Origin: Promethearchaeota archaeon | Lineage (GTDB): Archaea > Asgardarchaeota > Lokiarchaeia > Sigyniarchaeales > SOKP01 | NCBI GenBank assembly: GCA_016839555.1 | Contig: JAEOUA010000011.1 | Coordinates: 186,001-250,000 of the forward strand | Direction of reading: 5' to 3' | Length of the DNA: 64,000 bases | In this document: positions 34,201-42,072 of the stretch, piece by piece | How the letters are laid out: each line of letters starts with the position of its first letter | How positions within the stretch are numbered: position 1 is the stretch's first letter | Notes under the pieces: generated by a model | What the model was told of the DNA's origin: nothing | What the model saw: the letters and a program-made list of their open reading frames with translations, nothing else | Databases searched by the model: none | Translations under genes and position numbers: made by a program

Positions 34201-35889
34201 AATTTTTCAAACTTGGAAGATGATTGGTTTCTCGAAGAAATAAATTTAACAGATTACAAAGGAAATTATGTAAAATTTAGATTTAATGCATCTTTAGATG
34301 AAAAACCAGATTTTATTTATTATAAAGGTTTTATGCTAGACTATTTTGCTATTGAAAATGCATCCAATATATCCCCTCCAGAAATCAATTTTAATTTAAG
34401 TAAAAATATACATTTCTCTCAAGATTTAAAATATCAGAAAGTTAAATTTTCTTTAGAATATTTTGATCAAGATAATAATTATCCTGAATATGTCTATCTT
34501 GAAATTAATAATGATAATTATTCTATGATTAATTATTTTGGAGATTGGAATGCTAGTTCCAATAAACCTGAAGATAAAGGGATTTATTTTGTACGATCTT
34601 TAAATTTAAATGAGATTTTAAATCAATCCTTTAAATTTTACGTTTCAGATGGTAATTTTACTAATTCAACTATACGTTATAATACAAATAATGAATTAAT
34701 TACGTTTAATACTCCAGAATTATTAGAATATAATGTTTATCAACAAGAAATTCCTATAGGATTTTTATTTTCTAATTCTTTAGAAAATCTTTATGTAATT
34801 GGTACACCTATTAAAACAGAAAGAACAGCTTGGCTACGAGGAGATAATACATGGCACATTATACATAAATTATATCGTGAGTATTTCTATGGAGGAATGG
34901 GACAAGGATTTAGTGAAAGTTTTAGAGGTTATGGGCAAAATTGGGATGCTCAATTAATTACCAAACCAATTAGAGTTTTATCAAAAGATAAGATATTTTT
35001 AGAATTTAAATATGAAATAGATCTCGAATATGAGGGGTCTCGTCCTGAGGATGAAAGAGATTATTGTCAAGTTTCGATTTCTAGTGATTTTGGAGAAACT
35101 TGGAAAATTTTGAAAAATTATTATTCTGATCCTGAAATGATCCTAAAAGGAAATGAAAGTATAGATATCTCTAGTTATAGAGGTGAGACTGTTATGATAA
35201 AATTTTCTCTTCATTCTAATGATTACGCTGGAGGATCCCCCGGTTATGGTTGGTTGCTATCTGATATTTATATTGGCTACGATAGAAATAAAGATCATAC
35301 TTCTCAAAATATTTTTAGTCTCTATGGTTATTTTTCAACTATTTATGATGAAGAGCAGATTAAAGCAAATCAAATAATTGATCCGATATTAATTTTTTAT
35401 ATTATTTGTGGAATAGCATTCTCAATTGTGTCGATTTTCATTATATATAAATCAGCATTATATCTAATAGGTATAAGAAATAAGATTATATCAAGAGAAA
35501 GAATTAAACAAGATTCGATATTAAGAACATTAATGACTAAGAAAAAAAGTTCAGATATTATTGCCGAAATAAAATATCTGGAAAAAACTCAAGCAGAGAA
35601 TCCTTTAATATTATATTGTAAATATTGTAAATCTTGGTTTTATACTAATAAAAAATATGATATAATCTGTCCTATTTGTGAAAAAGATCAAATTTATGCT
35701 GCTTATAATTGTATTAATTGTGATAAATGGTACTTTAAGGACAAACCAGATACAAATTATTATTGTGATGAATGCAATATCAAACTTTTAAAACAAGATA
35801 AAGAAATTATTGAAAATTTAATTCATGAAAAAGGAAAGATTTTACAAGAATATACAAAAAAGAAAGACCAATTTAGTATTTTGGATTGA
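31270..35889 (+). CDS. Membrane-anchored subtilisin-like protease with cytosolic zinc ribbons
   Basis: A 1539-residue S8 peptidase. Signal segment at about 10-28; catalytic D162 (VLDSGIDLSH), H194 (GHGTFIGSVIAG), oxyanion N423 (AVGNYG) and S503 (SSYGTSISTA). A beta-rich insertion of over 100 residues lies between His and Ser. After the protease come long beta-sandwich regions, including two jelly-roll-like modules (around 870-1030 and 1180-1350). A membrane helix is at about 1373-1400. The remaining roughly 140 residues should be cytosolic and carry two zinc ribbons: C1450/C1453/C1467/C1470 and C1481/C1484/C1499/C1502. The ATG at 31270 has GGAGGG and GGGAG upstream; a TTG five codons earlier overlaps this site. 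Numbering starts at that ATG. The protease-membrane-zinc-ribbon design is unusual. Confidence 0.88.
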   Translation: MNKNKSKSKKVFIITALLLFSSFLFIFLPKDNSSSQLPAGLNKQAIYSSDDSDNNSYLIVYFKNSTYNPGVKNKFEFYGGIVHKNWNDTFESFSGFSGIIPISNKSLFQEYIENEVPNATLENDEIIEAQLNFASFQTGAVNSTWFNNGYKGDTNSSIAVLDSGIDLSHIFLQDKVIDNKSFVDGESPLDIYGHGTFIGSVIAGTGKDPYNSTLPNQIYIKQNYTHSEIFGFSIEPKNYSIKIATFNISEPNEYISVNSSWKLITEGIDEFWVQIYYNGELVNSSFNENQSQYYLIKHKISKDELGLYDVIIKYSKESYKNPHFSISSYIEFFPEFYVQNYNYFTGIANGSKLVNYKVLNNSGKGRVSNLISALEFVYKNKNSSKIISVCLSVGTLGNDISAINRVIDEISDEGILVIIAVGNYGIQNFETLNTLGKNRNSIVVGAINDDDQVTSYSSMGKIIDGGMIKPDIVAPGGSKIVQHRNIISAAANTNITSSSYGTSISTAIIAAAINILIEAKWNNWIQWNSLNTTKWSKIMKSILLMTATETYLEREDDPNTEVDESQYSPSLYQAQINSTHRAGLKDEHEGYGRVNIQAAIDALTKTISPNITYEGHLVSSRNNPLGTHAFARKVNLIADHQYLFNLTDINLFSTFDLYLYSNETNRFGEPILLASSRKSYNSFDYLYFTPRKNETNPILVIKAINGESNFTFNLTEVENIFDPKLKIPEVSYINGPKNTTVLSLSEIQGDKPEYNITLDRYKFYVEYFDNDTANVPPQQVYVYIQELAKNFTLTQLNPEDNNYTNGAIFSSQYIELPENKTYHYRFYVKDGLRNAILPIDIFNFFEIDIYFPPVIKHLEYHHHFNIGLDNWTITGTGWDLLIQNNLNDNRSRVYENDWKSIYFGSYHNYPKNYTYQPIGTETYLNGSFTSPYFNLTGLGEDFVPIAKIGSRVSINDLDSINLYINVNGTGWKSTPLRNFSNLEDDWFLEEINLTDYKGNYVKFRFNASLDEKPDFIYYKGFMLDYFAIENASNISPPEINFNLSKNIHFSQDLKYQKVKFSLEYFDQDNNYPEYVYLEINNDNYSMINYFGDWNASSNKPEDKGIYFVRSLNLNEILNQSFKFYVSDGNFTNSTIRYNTNNELITFNTPELLEYNVYQQEIPIGFLFSNSLENLYVIGTPIKTERTAWLRGDNTWHIIHKLYREYFYGGMGQGFSESFRGYGQNWDAQLITKPIRVLSKDKIFLEFKYEIDLEYEGSRPEDERDYCQVSISSDFGETWKILKNYYSDPEMILKGNESIDISSYRGETVMIKFSLHSNDYAGGSPGYGWLLSDIYIGYDRNKDHTSQNIFSLYGYFSTIYDEEQIKANQIIDPILIFYIICGIAFSIVSIFIIYKSALYLIGIRNKIISRERIKQDSILRTLMTKKKSSDIIAEIKYLEKTQAENPLILYCKYCKSWFYTNKKYDIICPICEKDQIYAAYNCINCDKWYFKDKPDTNYYCDECNIKLLKQDKEIIENLIHEKGKILQEYTKKKDQFSILD

Positions 35890-35929
35890 AATATTGAATA
35901 AAGAAAACTAAAAAAATAATTAAGAACAA

Positions 35930-38881
35930 ATGAATATAAGAAAATATCTGTATGAATTAAAATCAAGGTTCACCTTTCAAGCATTAAAACAAAGTTGGCT
36001 TGATCTTAAACGAGATAAGGCAAAATTGATTTTCGCCATATCAGGGTTAGCCATAAGCATTTTTCTATTGGTTGCTATCGGAACTATTAATGATACCCTT
36101 AACTACAATTATATTCAAATCGCAACTGAAAATTCTTCTGAAGCGGATCTCATTATAGCTAAAAATCCCACTACAGGTTTAACTTATGATCCTTATTTTA
36201 ATGAAAGCATAATTACTAAAAAGCTAGCAGGAGTTCCTGGTGTGGAACAATTTTTTCCTCGTATCACTATGCTTATTGAAGCTGGTTCTGAAAATACAAA
36301 TAAAAATGCAACAGTGCAAATGTATGGAATAGATTTTTTGACGGAATTTATAAGTGGTGATATGGGAGATCTAAAACTTGCCACTAAATTTTTCACTACA
36401 GATTTTATCTATCCTGGGAAACCTGATAAGGGGGAATGTATAGTTTTAAAAAGTGTAGCAGAATATCTAAACGTTTCAAGAGGAGACACCATCCATTTAA
36501 CTTACCAACAATTTGAACAAGATTTTGTGGTTGATCAGGTATGCACACAAGATAATAAATTTATGCAATTTGAAACTGCACTAATAATTTTGAATTTAGA
36601 AGACGCGCAAGAATTCTTGAATAAAGAAAATAAAATTAATTTCATCTATGGAACATTATTAAATCCGGAATCAATCTATGATGCGAGTAATATAGACACG
36701 ACAGTACAGAAAGCAAGACAAATCGGTACATATGTACAGTTAAGGTTAGATATAAATCAATATTATGTTTCAATGCCAAAATTAGAGGAATTAATTCAAG
36801 GAGAATATTTTTTAATGACCGTCACGGTTATTTTCTGGTTTATAATAATGCTTACTATGTTGATCACTTCTATCTTGATAAATTCTATATTATCAACCTC
36901 TGCGGAAGAACGAATGAGAGAATTTGGCATTTTACGTGTGGTCGGGGGTCAGAAAAAATTTCCTATTAAAATTGTATTGATTGAAGGGCTTATTTTGGGT
37001 ATAATAGGATCAATTATAGGAGTAATTTTAGGATATTTCTTAACTGAACCAATTTCAAGGTTATTTTTATCAAACTATAATTTTGGGTTTTCTGATTTAA
37101 CATTTGTCATACAATCAACAACGATAATTTCTGCCGCGATAATTGGAATTTTAGTAAGTCTAATTGTATCTTTTATACCCGCTATCAAAGCGGCGCGAAA
37201 AGATTTGATTAAATCGATTACCCCATTTAGAGCCGAGGAGGAAGGTTTCGAAATTAAAAAAGAGACAAGTGTAAAATTAAAATTAATGTTAGTAGGAATA
37301 GCTCTCTCCATTGTAGGGATCATTATGTTTATTTTAATGCCAAGAATATTGATTACAAATGATACTATGCTTATTAATGGGCTATTTATTGGGCTTCTGA
37401 TTACAATTTTAATAGGTTTGGTATTTGCGTCTATAGGAATAATTCCATTAATCCAAAGCCTCCTTTTAGGAGTAATATCTCCCTTAATAAAAAAATATTA
37501 TCAGATTGTAAAAATTTCGCTTAAACGATATAGAAGGAGAAATATTAGCACTATATTAATGTTTGCGATGTCGTTTTCATTTATCTTCTTCATCACAGGA
37601 TTAGTGGAAATGGAGGAAAAAAACTCAATCCTCTCCTTAAATTTTCAATATGGTTCTGATATAGTGTTAACAAATAAAGAGGGAAGGGATGTGGAAAATT
37701 CAATCACTCTGGAAATGATTAATGAAATTAAAGTAATGCCAAATGTAGAACAAATTGCTATAGTGCTTCATAATAGTATTGATCTTCAATCTATTCTTGG
37801 CTCATTATTTTCGGGATCGCTAGAATCAGGTGAAGAATCTCAAGAAGAACTATTTCAGGCGATTTTCGAATATTATTTAGGCGCGGAACGAACAAAATAT
37901 ATTGTCCATGCATCGGATATAGCCCAATATTCTGAAGTAGATGCGGGATTCATAGGAATTAATCCCAATTTTATAAATATAATAGATAGAGATCTTATTA
38001 TGTGGGATAGCCTTAAAAGCAGTGAGGAATCTTTTTTGAATTTATTCCTATATAATAATACTTGCATTATTTCCAAAGCTATCGCCGATAGATTAAACAT
38101 TAACGATATTGGTGCTCTTATACGATTAACCTTTATTAATCCCCAAATAGAAGATGATCCAGGCAATACTACTATCTTTCAAGTAGTAGGAATATCGGGA
38201 GGGATGCCCGGATTTTGGAATTTTCGAACCTCTTTTATGGCTGCTAGTGGTGGAGGTGTTATGGTGTCTTTGGACGATTATATGAAATATATGGATGTTG
38301 AAAATGCTGGAAAATCTAATATGATCGTTGATAAAGCCTATATAAATCTTAGAATTAATTCTGAATTTGTTGTTGAAGATTTTAAAGATGAAATTGAAAC
38401 ACAATATGGTAATATAGATTTTAATATTGATGATTCTGTTTCCAAGATAAATGATACACAAGAAACAAATGAAAGTAGAAGCGCTCTAATGGAATTGATT
38501 TTAATGTTTACCGTTATAATCTCTATATTCGGTCTAATCAGTAATATGTTTGCGGTAATCAAGGAGAGGAAGTTTGAAATTGGCATTCTTAGAAGTATGG
38601 GACTTAAGACGAGAAATATCAGGCAAATGTTTTTAACGGAAAGCATAATTGTTATGATCTCTTCCGCTTTAATGGGATTTTTGATTGGATTGCTCTCGGC
38701 TTATCTTTTAGAGACTACAATGGCATTAATCACAGAGATGCCCACGGTATTTTCTATTCCTTGGGATACAGTATTTCGGGTGTTTTCTATAACAATTATA
38801 GTAGGAGTTATTGGTATGTATATTATTCTGTGGAATGTAAGCAGACAAAGTGTTGTAGAGATTTTCCGGCAAACTTTTTAA
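35930..38881 (+). CDS. FtsX/MacB-like ABC permease, second of two
   Basis: A 983-residue paralogue of the permease at 24301: same order of N-terminal helix, extracellular domain, three helices, central pair, single helix, second extracellular domain and final triplet. The cytosolic elements are ERMREFGILRVVGGQKKFP and ERKFEIGILRSMGLKTRNIR, close to the first permease's. The extracellular domains differ much more, as expected for a heterodimer with distinct contacts. It starts 40 bases after the protease gene. An ATP-binding partner is encoded only once in the locus, so both permeases probably share it. It is the last gene; the next gene is convergent. Confidence 0.9.
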   Translation: MNIRKYLYELKSRFTFQALKQSWLDLKRDKAKLIFAISGLAISIFLLVAIGTINDTLNYNYIQIATENSSEADLIIAKNPTTGLTYDPYFNESIITKKLAGVPGVEQFFPRITMLIEAGSENTNKNATVQMYGIDFLTEFISGDMGDLKLATKFFTTDFIYPGKPDKGECIVLKSVAEYLNVSRGDTIHLTYQQFEQDFVVDQVCTQDNKFMQFETALIILNLEDAQEFLNKENKINFIYGTLLNPESIYDASNIDTTVQKARQIGTYVQLRLDINQYYVSMPKLEELIQGEYFLMTVTVIFWFIIMLTMLITSILINSILSTSAEERMREFGILRVVGGQKKFPIKIVLIEGLILGIIGSIIGVILGYFLTEPISRLFLSNYNFGFSDLTFVIQSTTIISAAIIGILVSLIVSFIPAIKAARKDLIKSITPFRAEEEGFEIKKETSVKLKLMLVGIALSIVGIIMFILMPRILITNDTMLINGLFIGLLITILIGLVFASIGIIPLIQSLLLGVISPLIKKYYQIVKISLKRYRRRNISTILMFAMSFSFIFFITGLVEMEEKNSILSLNFQYGSDIVLTNKEGRDVENSITLEMINEIKVMPNVEQIAIVLHNSIDLQSILGSLFSGSLESGEESQEELFQAIFEYYLGAERTKYIVHASDIAQYSEVDAGFIGINPNFINIIDRDLIMWDSLKSSEESFLNLFLYNNTCIISKAIADRLNINDIGALIRLTFINPQIEDDPGNTTIFQVVGISGGMPGFWNFRTSFMAASGGGVMVSLDDYMKYMDVENAGKSNMIVDKAYINLRINSEFVVEDFKDEIETQYGNIDFNIDDSVSKINDTQETNESRSALMELILMFTVIISIFGLISNMFAVIKERKFEIGILRSMGLKTRNIRQMFLTESIIVMISSALMGFLIGLLSAYLLETTMALITEMPTVFSIPWDTVFRVFSITIIVGVIGMYIILWNVSRQSVVEIFRQTF

Positions 38882-38956
38882 CAAATTTAATGGATTTGTT
38901 TTTTAATGTCTTGAAACCATAAAAAGGAAAAAAAAAAAATTTGGTTATATTTGTAA

Positions 38957-40669
38957 TTACGAGATATGCCAATAACGCCGCTTTTTCGCCCATATCACTA
39001 GTATAACACTTATTCCAAGTAAACTCAATAGTATAACAATGCTATAGCTTGGAATTTGAGCTGAGGGAGGTGTTAAGGTAAGTAGGAAAAGCAATATATT
39101 TGGAGGCTCTGAGGGATAATCGTTTTCATCCAAAGGATTTGTACCCACCTTTATTTCTTCTCCATCAGTATATCCATCGCCATCCGTATCGTTATTAGTG
39201 GGATCCGTAATATAGCCGTCGATCCCTATGATTACCTCCTCTCCATCCGGAATCGAATCGGAATCCGTGTCATTATTGATTGGACTCGTACTATATATTT
39301 CTTCGGTGTAATTGCTTAGCATATCAAAATCAGGATCATGAAATCTCTGATTCTTATTTCTTCGAAAAGTAGTATCCCCTGAAAATCCTTGCCAGTAAAT
39401 TCTCTCACCCGAAGGAGAAGGTTTTAGTGCATAGATCTTATTATCATCACTACCGACCACCACCTCGAGTGTGCCATCGCCGTCAATATCACCCAATGCC
39501 GGCGAAGACCATACATCTCCCTGCGTTGTATAGCTCCATAGTATAGTGCCGTTTTCCCCTTCCAGTGCATATATCTTATTATCATCACTACCGACCACCA
39601 CCTCGAGCATGCCATCGCCGTCAATATCGCCCAGTGCCGGTGAAGAATCCACATCATTATTTGTTGTATAGCTCCATAGCTTGGTACCACTCTCCCCTTC
39701 CAATGCGTATATCTTATGATCCCAGCTGCCAACTACTACCTCGAGCATGCCATCGCCGTCAATATCGCCCAATGCCGGAGAAGGATACATAACTTTTCCC
39801 GTTATCGAAGTCGTATAGTTCCATAATTCAGTACCATCCTCTCCTTTTAACGCGTATATTTTATTATCCTCGCTGCCGAAAACCACCTCGAGCGTTCCAT
39901 CACCGTCAATATCGCCCAGTGCTGGAGAAGATTCCACACCTATCGCCGTATAATTCCATAACTCAGTGCCATCCTCTCCCTTCAGTGCATATATCTTATT
40001 ATCCCCGCTACCGACCACCACCTCGAGCGTGCCATCACCGTCAATATCGCCCAATGCCGGAGAAGAATATACATCACTCATCGTTGTATAGTTCCATAGT
40101 TCAGTACCATTCTCACCCTCTAATGCATAAATCTTATTATCATAACTACCGATTACCACCTCGAGCATGCCATCACCGTCAATATCACCCAATGCCGGTG
40201 AAGAATACACAACATCTTTTGTTGTATAATTCCATAGTTCGGTGCCATTTTCACCCTCTAATGCATAAATCTTTTTATCGAAACTACCGACCACCACCTC
40301 AAGCTTATCATCGCCGTCAATATCACCCAATGCAGGCGAAGACCACACAACATCTTTTGTTGTATAATTCCATAGTTCGGTGCCGTTCTCACCCTCTAAT
40401 GCATAAATCTTATTATCCCTACTACCGACCACCACCTCGAGCATGCCATCGCCGTCAATATCGCCCAGTGCTGGTGAAGAGACCACATGATCTTCTGTCG
40501 TATAATTCCATAGTTCTGAGACACTTGCCGAAGAATGGATTTTAGAATTTTCAGCTGGAAGAGTGAAATTATTCATAGTTTTTTCTTGTTGAAGGGATGG
40601 AAATAGCCACCATGAACTTAGAATGGCTAAAAACACAATAAAAACTATATATTTATATTTTTTTTTCAT
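38957..40669 (-). CDS. Surface beta-propeller (FG-GAP/PQQ-like) protein with calcium-type repeats
   Basis: A 570-residue secreted, membrane-anchored protein. After a signal peptide (KKKYKYIVFIVFLAILSSWW) come eight repeats of about 41 residues built as SSPALGDIDGDGxLEVVVGSxDNKIYALEGENGTELWNYTT, split here as the FG-GAP calcium loop DIDGDG and the PQQ-like KIYAL/LWNYTT. Eight repeats suggest a seven- or eight-bladed propeller. Next are two thrombospondin type 3-like calcium segments (NDTDSDSIPDGEE, NDTDGDGYTDGEE), then a C-terminal helix preceded by IPSYS and followed by KKRRY, which resembles archaeal surface-protein sorting tails. It is convergent with the ABC/protease operon. The repeats are nearly identical in DNA and richer in G+C than the flanks. 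Confidence 0.88.
   Translation of the reverse strand: MKKKYKYIVFIVFLAILSSWWLFPSLQQEKTMNNFTLPAENSKIHSSASVSELWNYTTEDHVVSSPALGDIDGDGMLEVVVGSRDNKIYALEGENGTELWNYTTKDVVWSSPALGDIDGDDKLEVVVGSFDKKIYALEGENGTELWNYTTKDVVYSSPALGDIDGDGMLEVVIGSYDNKIYALEGENGTELWNYTTMSDVYSSPALGDIDGDGTLEVVVGSGDNKIYALKGEDGTELWNYTAIGVESSPALGDIDGDGTLEVVFGSEDNKIYALKGEDGTELWNYTTSITGKVMYPSPALGDIDGDGMLEVVVGSWDHKIYALEGESGTKLWSYTTNNDVDSSPALGDIDGDGMLEVVVGSDDNKIYALEGENGTILWSYTTQGDVWSSPALGDIDGDGTLEVVVGSDDNKIYALKPSPSGERIYWQGFSGDTTFRRNKNQRFHDPDFDMLSNYTEEIYSTSPINNDTDSDSIPDGEEVIIGIDGYITDPTNNDTDGDGYTDGEEIKVGTNPLDENDYPSEPPNILLFLLTLTPPSAQIPSYSIVILLSLLGISVILVIWAKKRRYWHIS
39424..40512 (-). repeat. Eight near-identical coding repeats (about 120-135 bp each)
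   Basis: Each unit encodes one SSPALGDIDGDG ... LWNYTT module. Units share long exact stretches in DNA (for example the segment for DIDGDG and EVVVGS) and are more GC-rich than the surroundings, which suggests recent expansion or gene conversion. The antisense strand is also open across much of the array because of this repeat composition. Two positions differ in almost every unit. Confidence 0.85.
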
Positions 40670-40782
40670 CCATTTTCACTTCTTAAGTAAATAATTTTCA
40701 ATAAAAATTTTAAAATTAATACACATTTTATTGAAATCGTTTAAAAAATTGAATCAGATAGATTACATAATCATTTAAATAC

Positions 40783-40809
40783 TTTTCTATACCATCCATC
40801 TATAGAAAA
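40783..40809. repeat. 9-bp inverted repeat in a 365-base intergenic region
   Basis: TTTTCTATA and TATAGAAAA flank a nine-base spacer (CCATCCATC). It lies about 115 bases upstream of the propeller gene's start and 225 bases before the chimeric remnant, and could be an operator for the former. The rest of 40670-41034 is AT-rich with no gene, RNA or other repeat that I can support. Confidence 0.35.
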
Positions 40810-41034
40810 TGGTGAATAATTACTCAATGTAAATTGTCAAATTGACTTAAAATATAGTTCGAGAAATTAATATCTTTGAGAAGTTAAATTTATTATATCC
40901 AAAATCTTTAAAATTTTTTCCAATGTTCAGTAATTCTATTTTGATTAATCAAATTTTAAGATTTAGTATATTTTTTAATCTTTTTTTTCCAATATTTATT
41001 AATTGTTTTATATTATAAAAGATTATATTATTAT

Positions 41035-41409
41035 ATGCCAACGAAGATGACTCAACCAGATTTAGAACTTCTCGAAGATGAGAATACATCCGGAATGAGG
41101 GTTGCCATTTTAGAAGAACCGTATAAAATTCGTCTTGCAAGAGCAAAAATTCCTGAGCCTCGCAAAGATGAAGTTTTAATTAAAATAAAATATGTGGGTA
41201 TTTGCGGTAGTGATGTAGAAGCATATATAGGAAACAGGGAATATGATCTGACTGATGAAGAGGCTCGTGGAAAATTTTTAGGTGTTGCCAATATTTCTCA
41301 AACGATTGGAAGAATACCAGGGTTAATGCTCGGAGGATATATTGCCGAATTTATCCCTTTTTTAAGCAATTCTTTTAATTTCGAAATAAAAAGAATTATT
41401 CATACTTAA
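41035..41409 (+). pseudogene. Chimeric remnant: alcohol dehydrogenase N-terminus joined to an MFS fragment
   Basis: The frame encodes 124 residues. Residues about 17-66 match the start of zinc-dependent medium-chain alcohol dehydrogenases (MRVAILEEPYKIRLARAKIP, then VGICGSDVEAYIG, which contains the catalytic-zinc cysteine). From residue 70 the sequence changes abruptly to EEARGKFLGVANISQTIGRI and GLMLGGYIAEF, which looks like a helix-loop of a major-facilitator transporter. Neither half is complete: the Rossmann domain of the dehydrogenase and nearly all of the transporter are absent. Its 3' end overlaps the convergent XTP pyrophosphatase gene by 14 bases. I read it as a deletion fusion of two former genes; translation of a short protein is still possible. 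Confidence 0.6.
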
Positions 41410-41977
41410 TAAATTCGATTAATTTTGTTAAAGCTCTTCCTCGATGGGATATTTTATTTTTTTCTTTTTTGGAGAGTTCACCAAATGTTTTTTTTGGTCT
41501 CTCATTAGGGATAAAAATAGGATCATAGCCGAAACCATGAGTTCCTTTAATTTTGGGAGATATTTTTCCATCAACTCTTCCTGTAAATACAAGACTTTTA
41601 TCAGAACTATCATGATATAAAGCAATACATGAAGAAAAATGTGCTATTGAGTTTTTAAAATCTTTAATTAGCTGTAGAATACCTTCATTTCCGATAGTTT
41701 TAAAAACATAGGATGAATACACCCCAGGAAATCCTTTTAATGGATAATCAACAAAGAGTCCCGCATCTTCAACGAAATATGAGCCAATAACTTGATCTTT
41801 CATACTTTCTAATTTATATAATGCAACTTTAGCTATAGAATCTGCTTGAATCTCAATGGGTTTTAAATCTAATTGCTTTAAATCATATGAGAGATTTGCT
41901 TGCTTGAATAAATCTAACACTTCAGCAAATTTATGGGTATTTCCGGTTATAAAAAATATATCTTTTTTTTCAGTCAT
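41396..41977 (-). CDS. rdgB: XTP/dITP diphosphatase (HAM1/RdgB family)
   Basis: A 193-residue house-cleaning pyrophosphatase that hydrolyses XTP and ITP (and deoxy forms) to monophosphates. Family motifs: ITGNTHKFAEV at the start, FVEDAGLFVDYPLKGFPGVYS in the middle, and HGFGYDPIFIP with KNKISHRGRAL at the end, which bind the phosphates and purine. Length is typical. It is convergent with and overlaps the end of the chimeric remnant, and diverges from the FAD-oxidoreductase gene. Confidence 0.93.
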   Translation of the reverse strand: MTEKKDIFFITGNTHKFAEVLDLFKQANLSYDLKQLDLKPIEIQADSIAKVALYKLESMKDQVIGSYFVEDAGLFVDYPLKGFPGVYSSYVFKTIGNEGILQLIKDFKNSIAHFSSCIALYHDSSDKSLVFTGRVDGKISPKIKGTHGFGYDPIFIPNERPKKTFGELSKKEKNKISHRGRALTKLIEFIKYE

Positions 41978-42072
41978 TTCTTATTAGATTAACAAATTAA
42001 TATCTAAAAAATATAAGATAAAAAATCATATAATTTTCTTTGTATTATTATTAATATACTAGGGAGGAAAAA

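Noticed and set aside
37873..38461. Minus-strand frames opposite the second permease
   Set aside because: They overlap a long, well-supported permease gene and translate to sequence without domain character.
39919..40545. 208-codon frame on the plus strand across the propeller repeats
   Set aside because: It is antisense to the strongly supported repeat-protein gene; the repetitive composition keeps the opposite strand open, and its translation (Pro/His/Tyr-rich repeats) has no protein-like domain.
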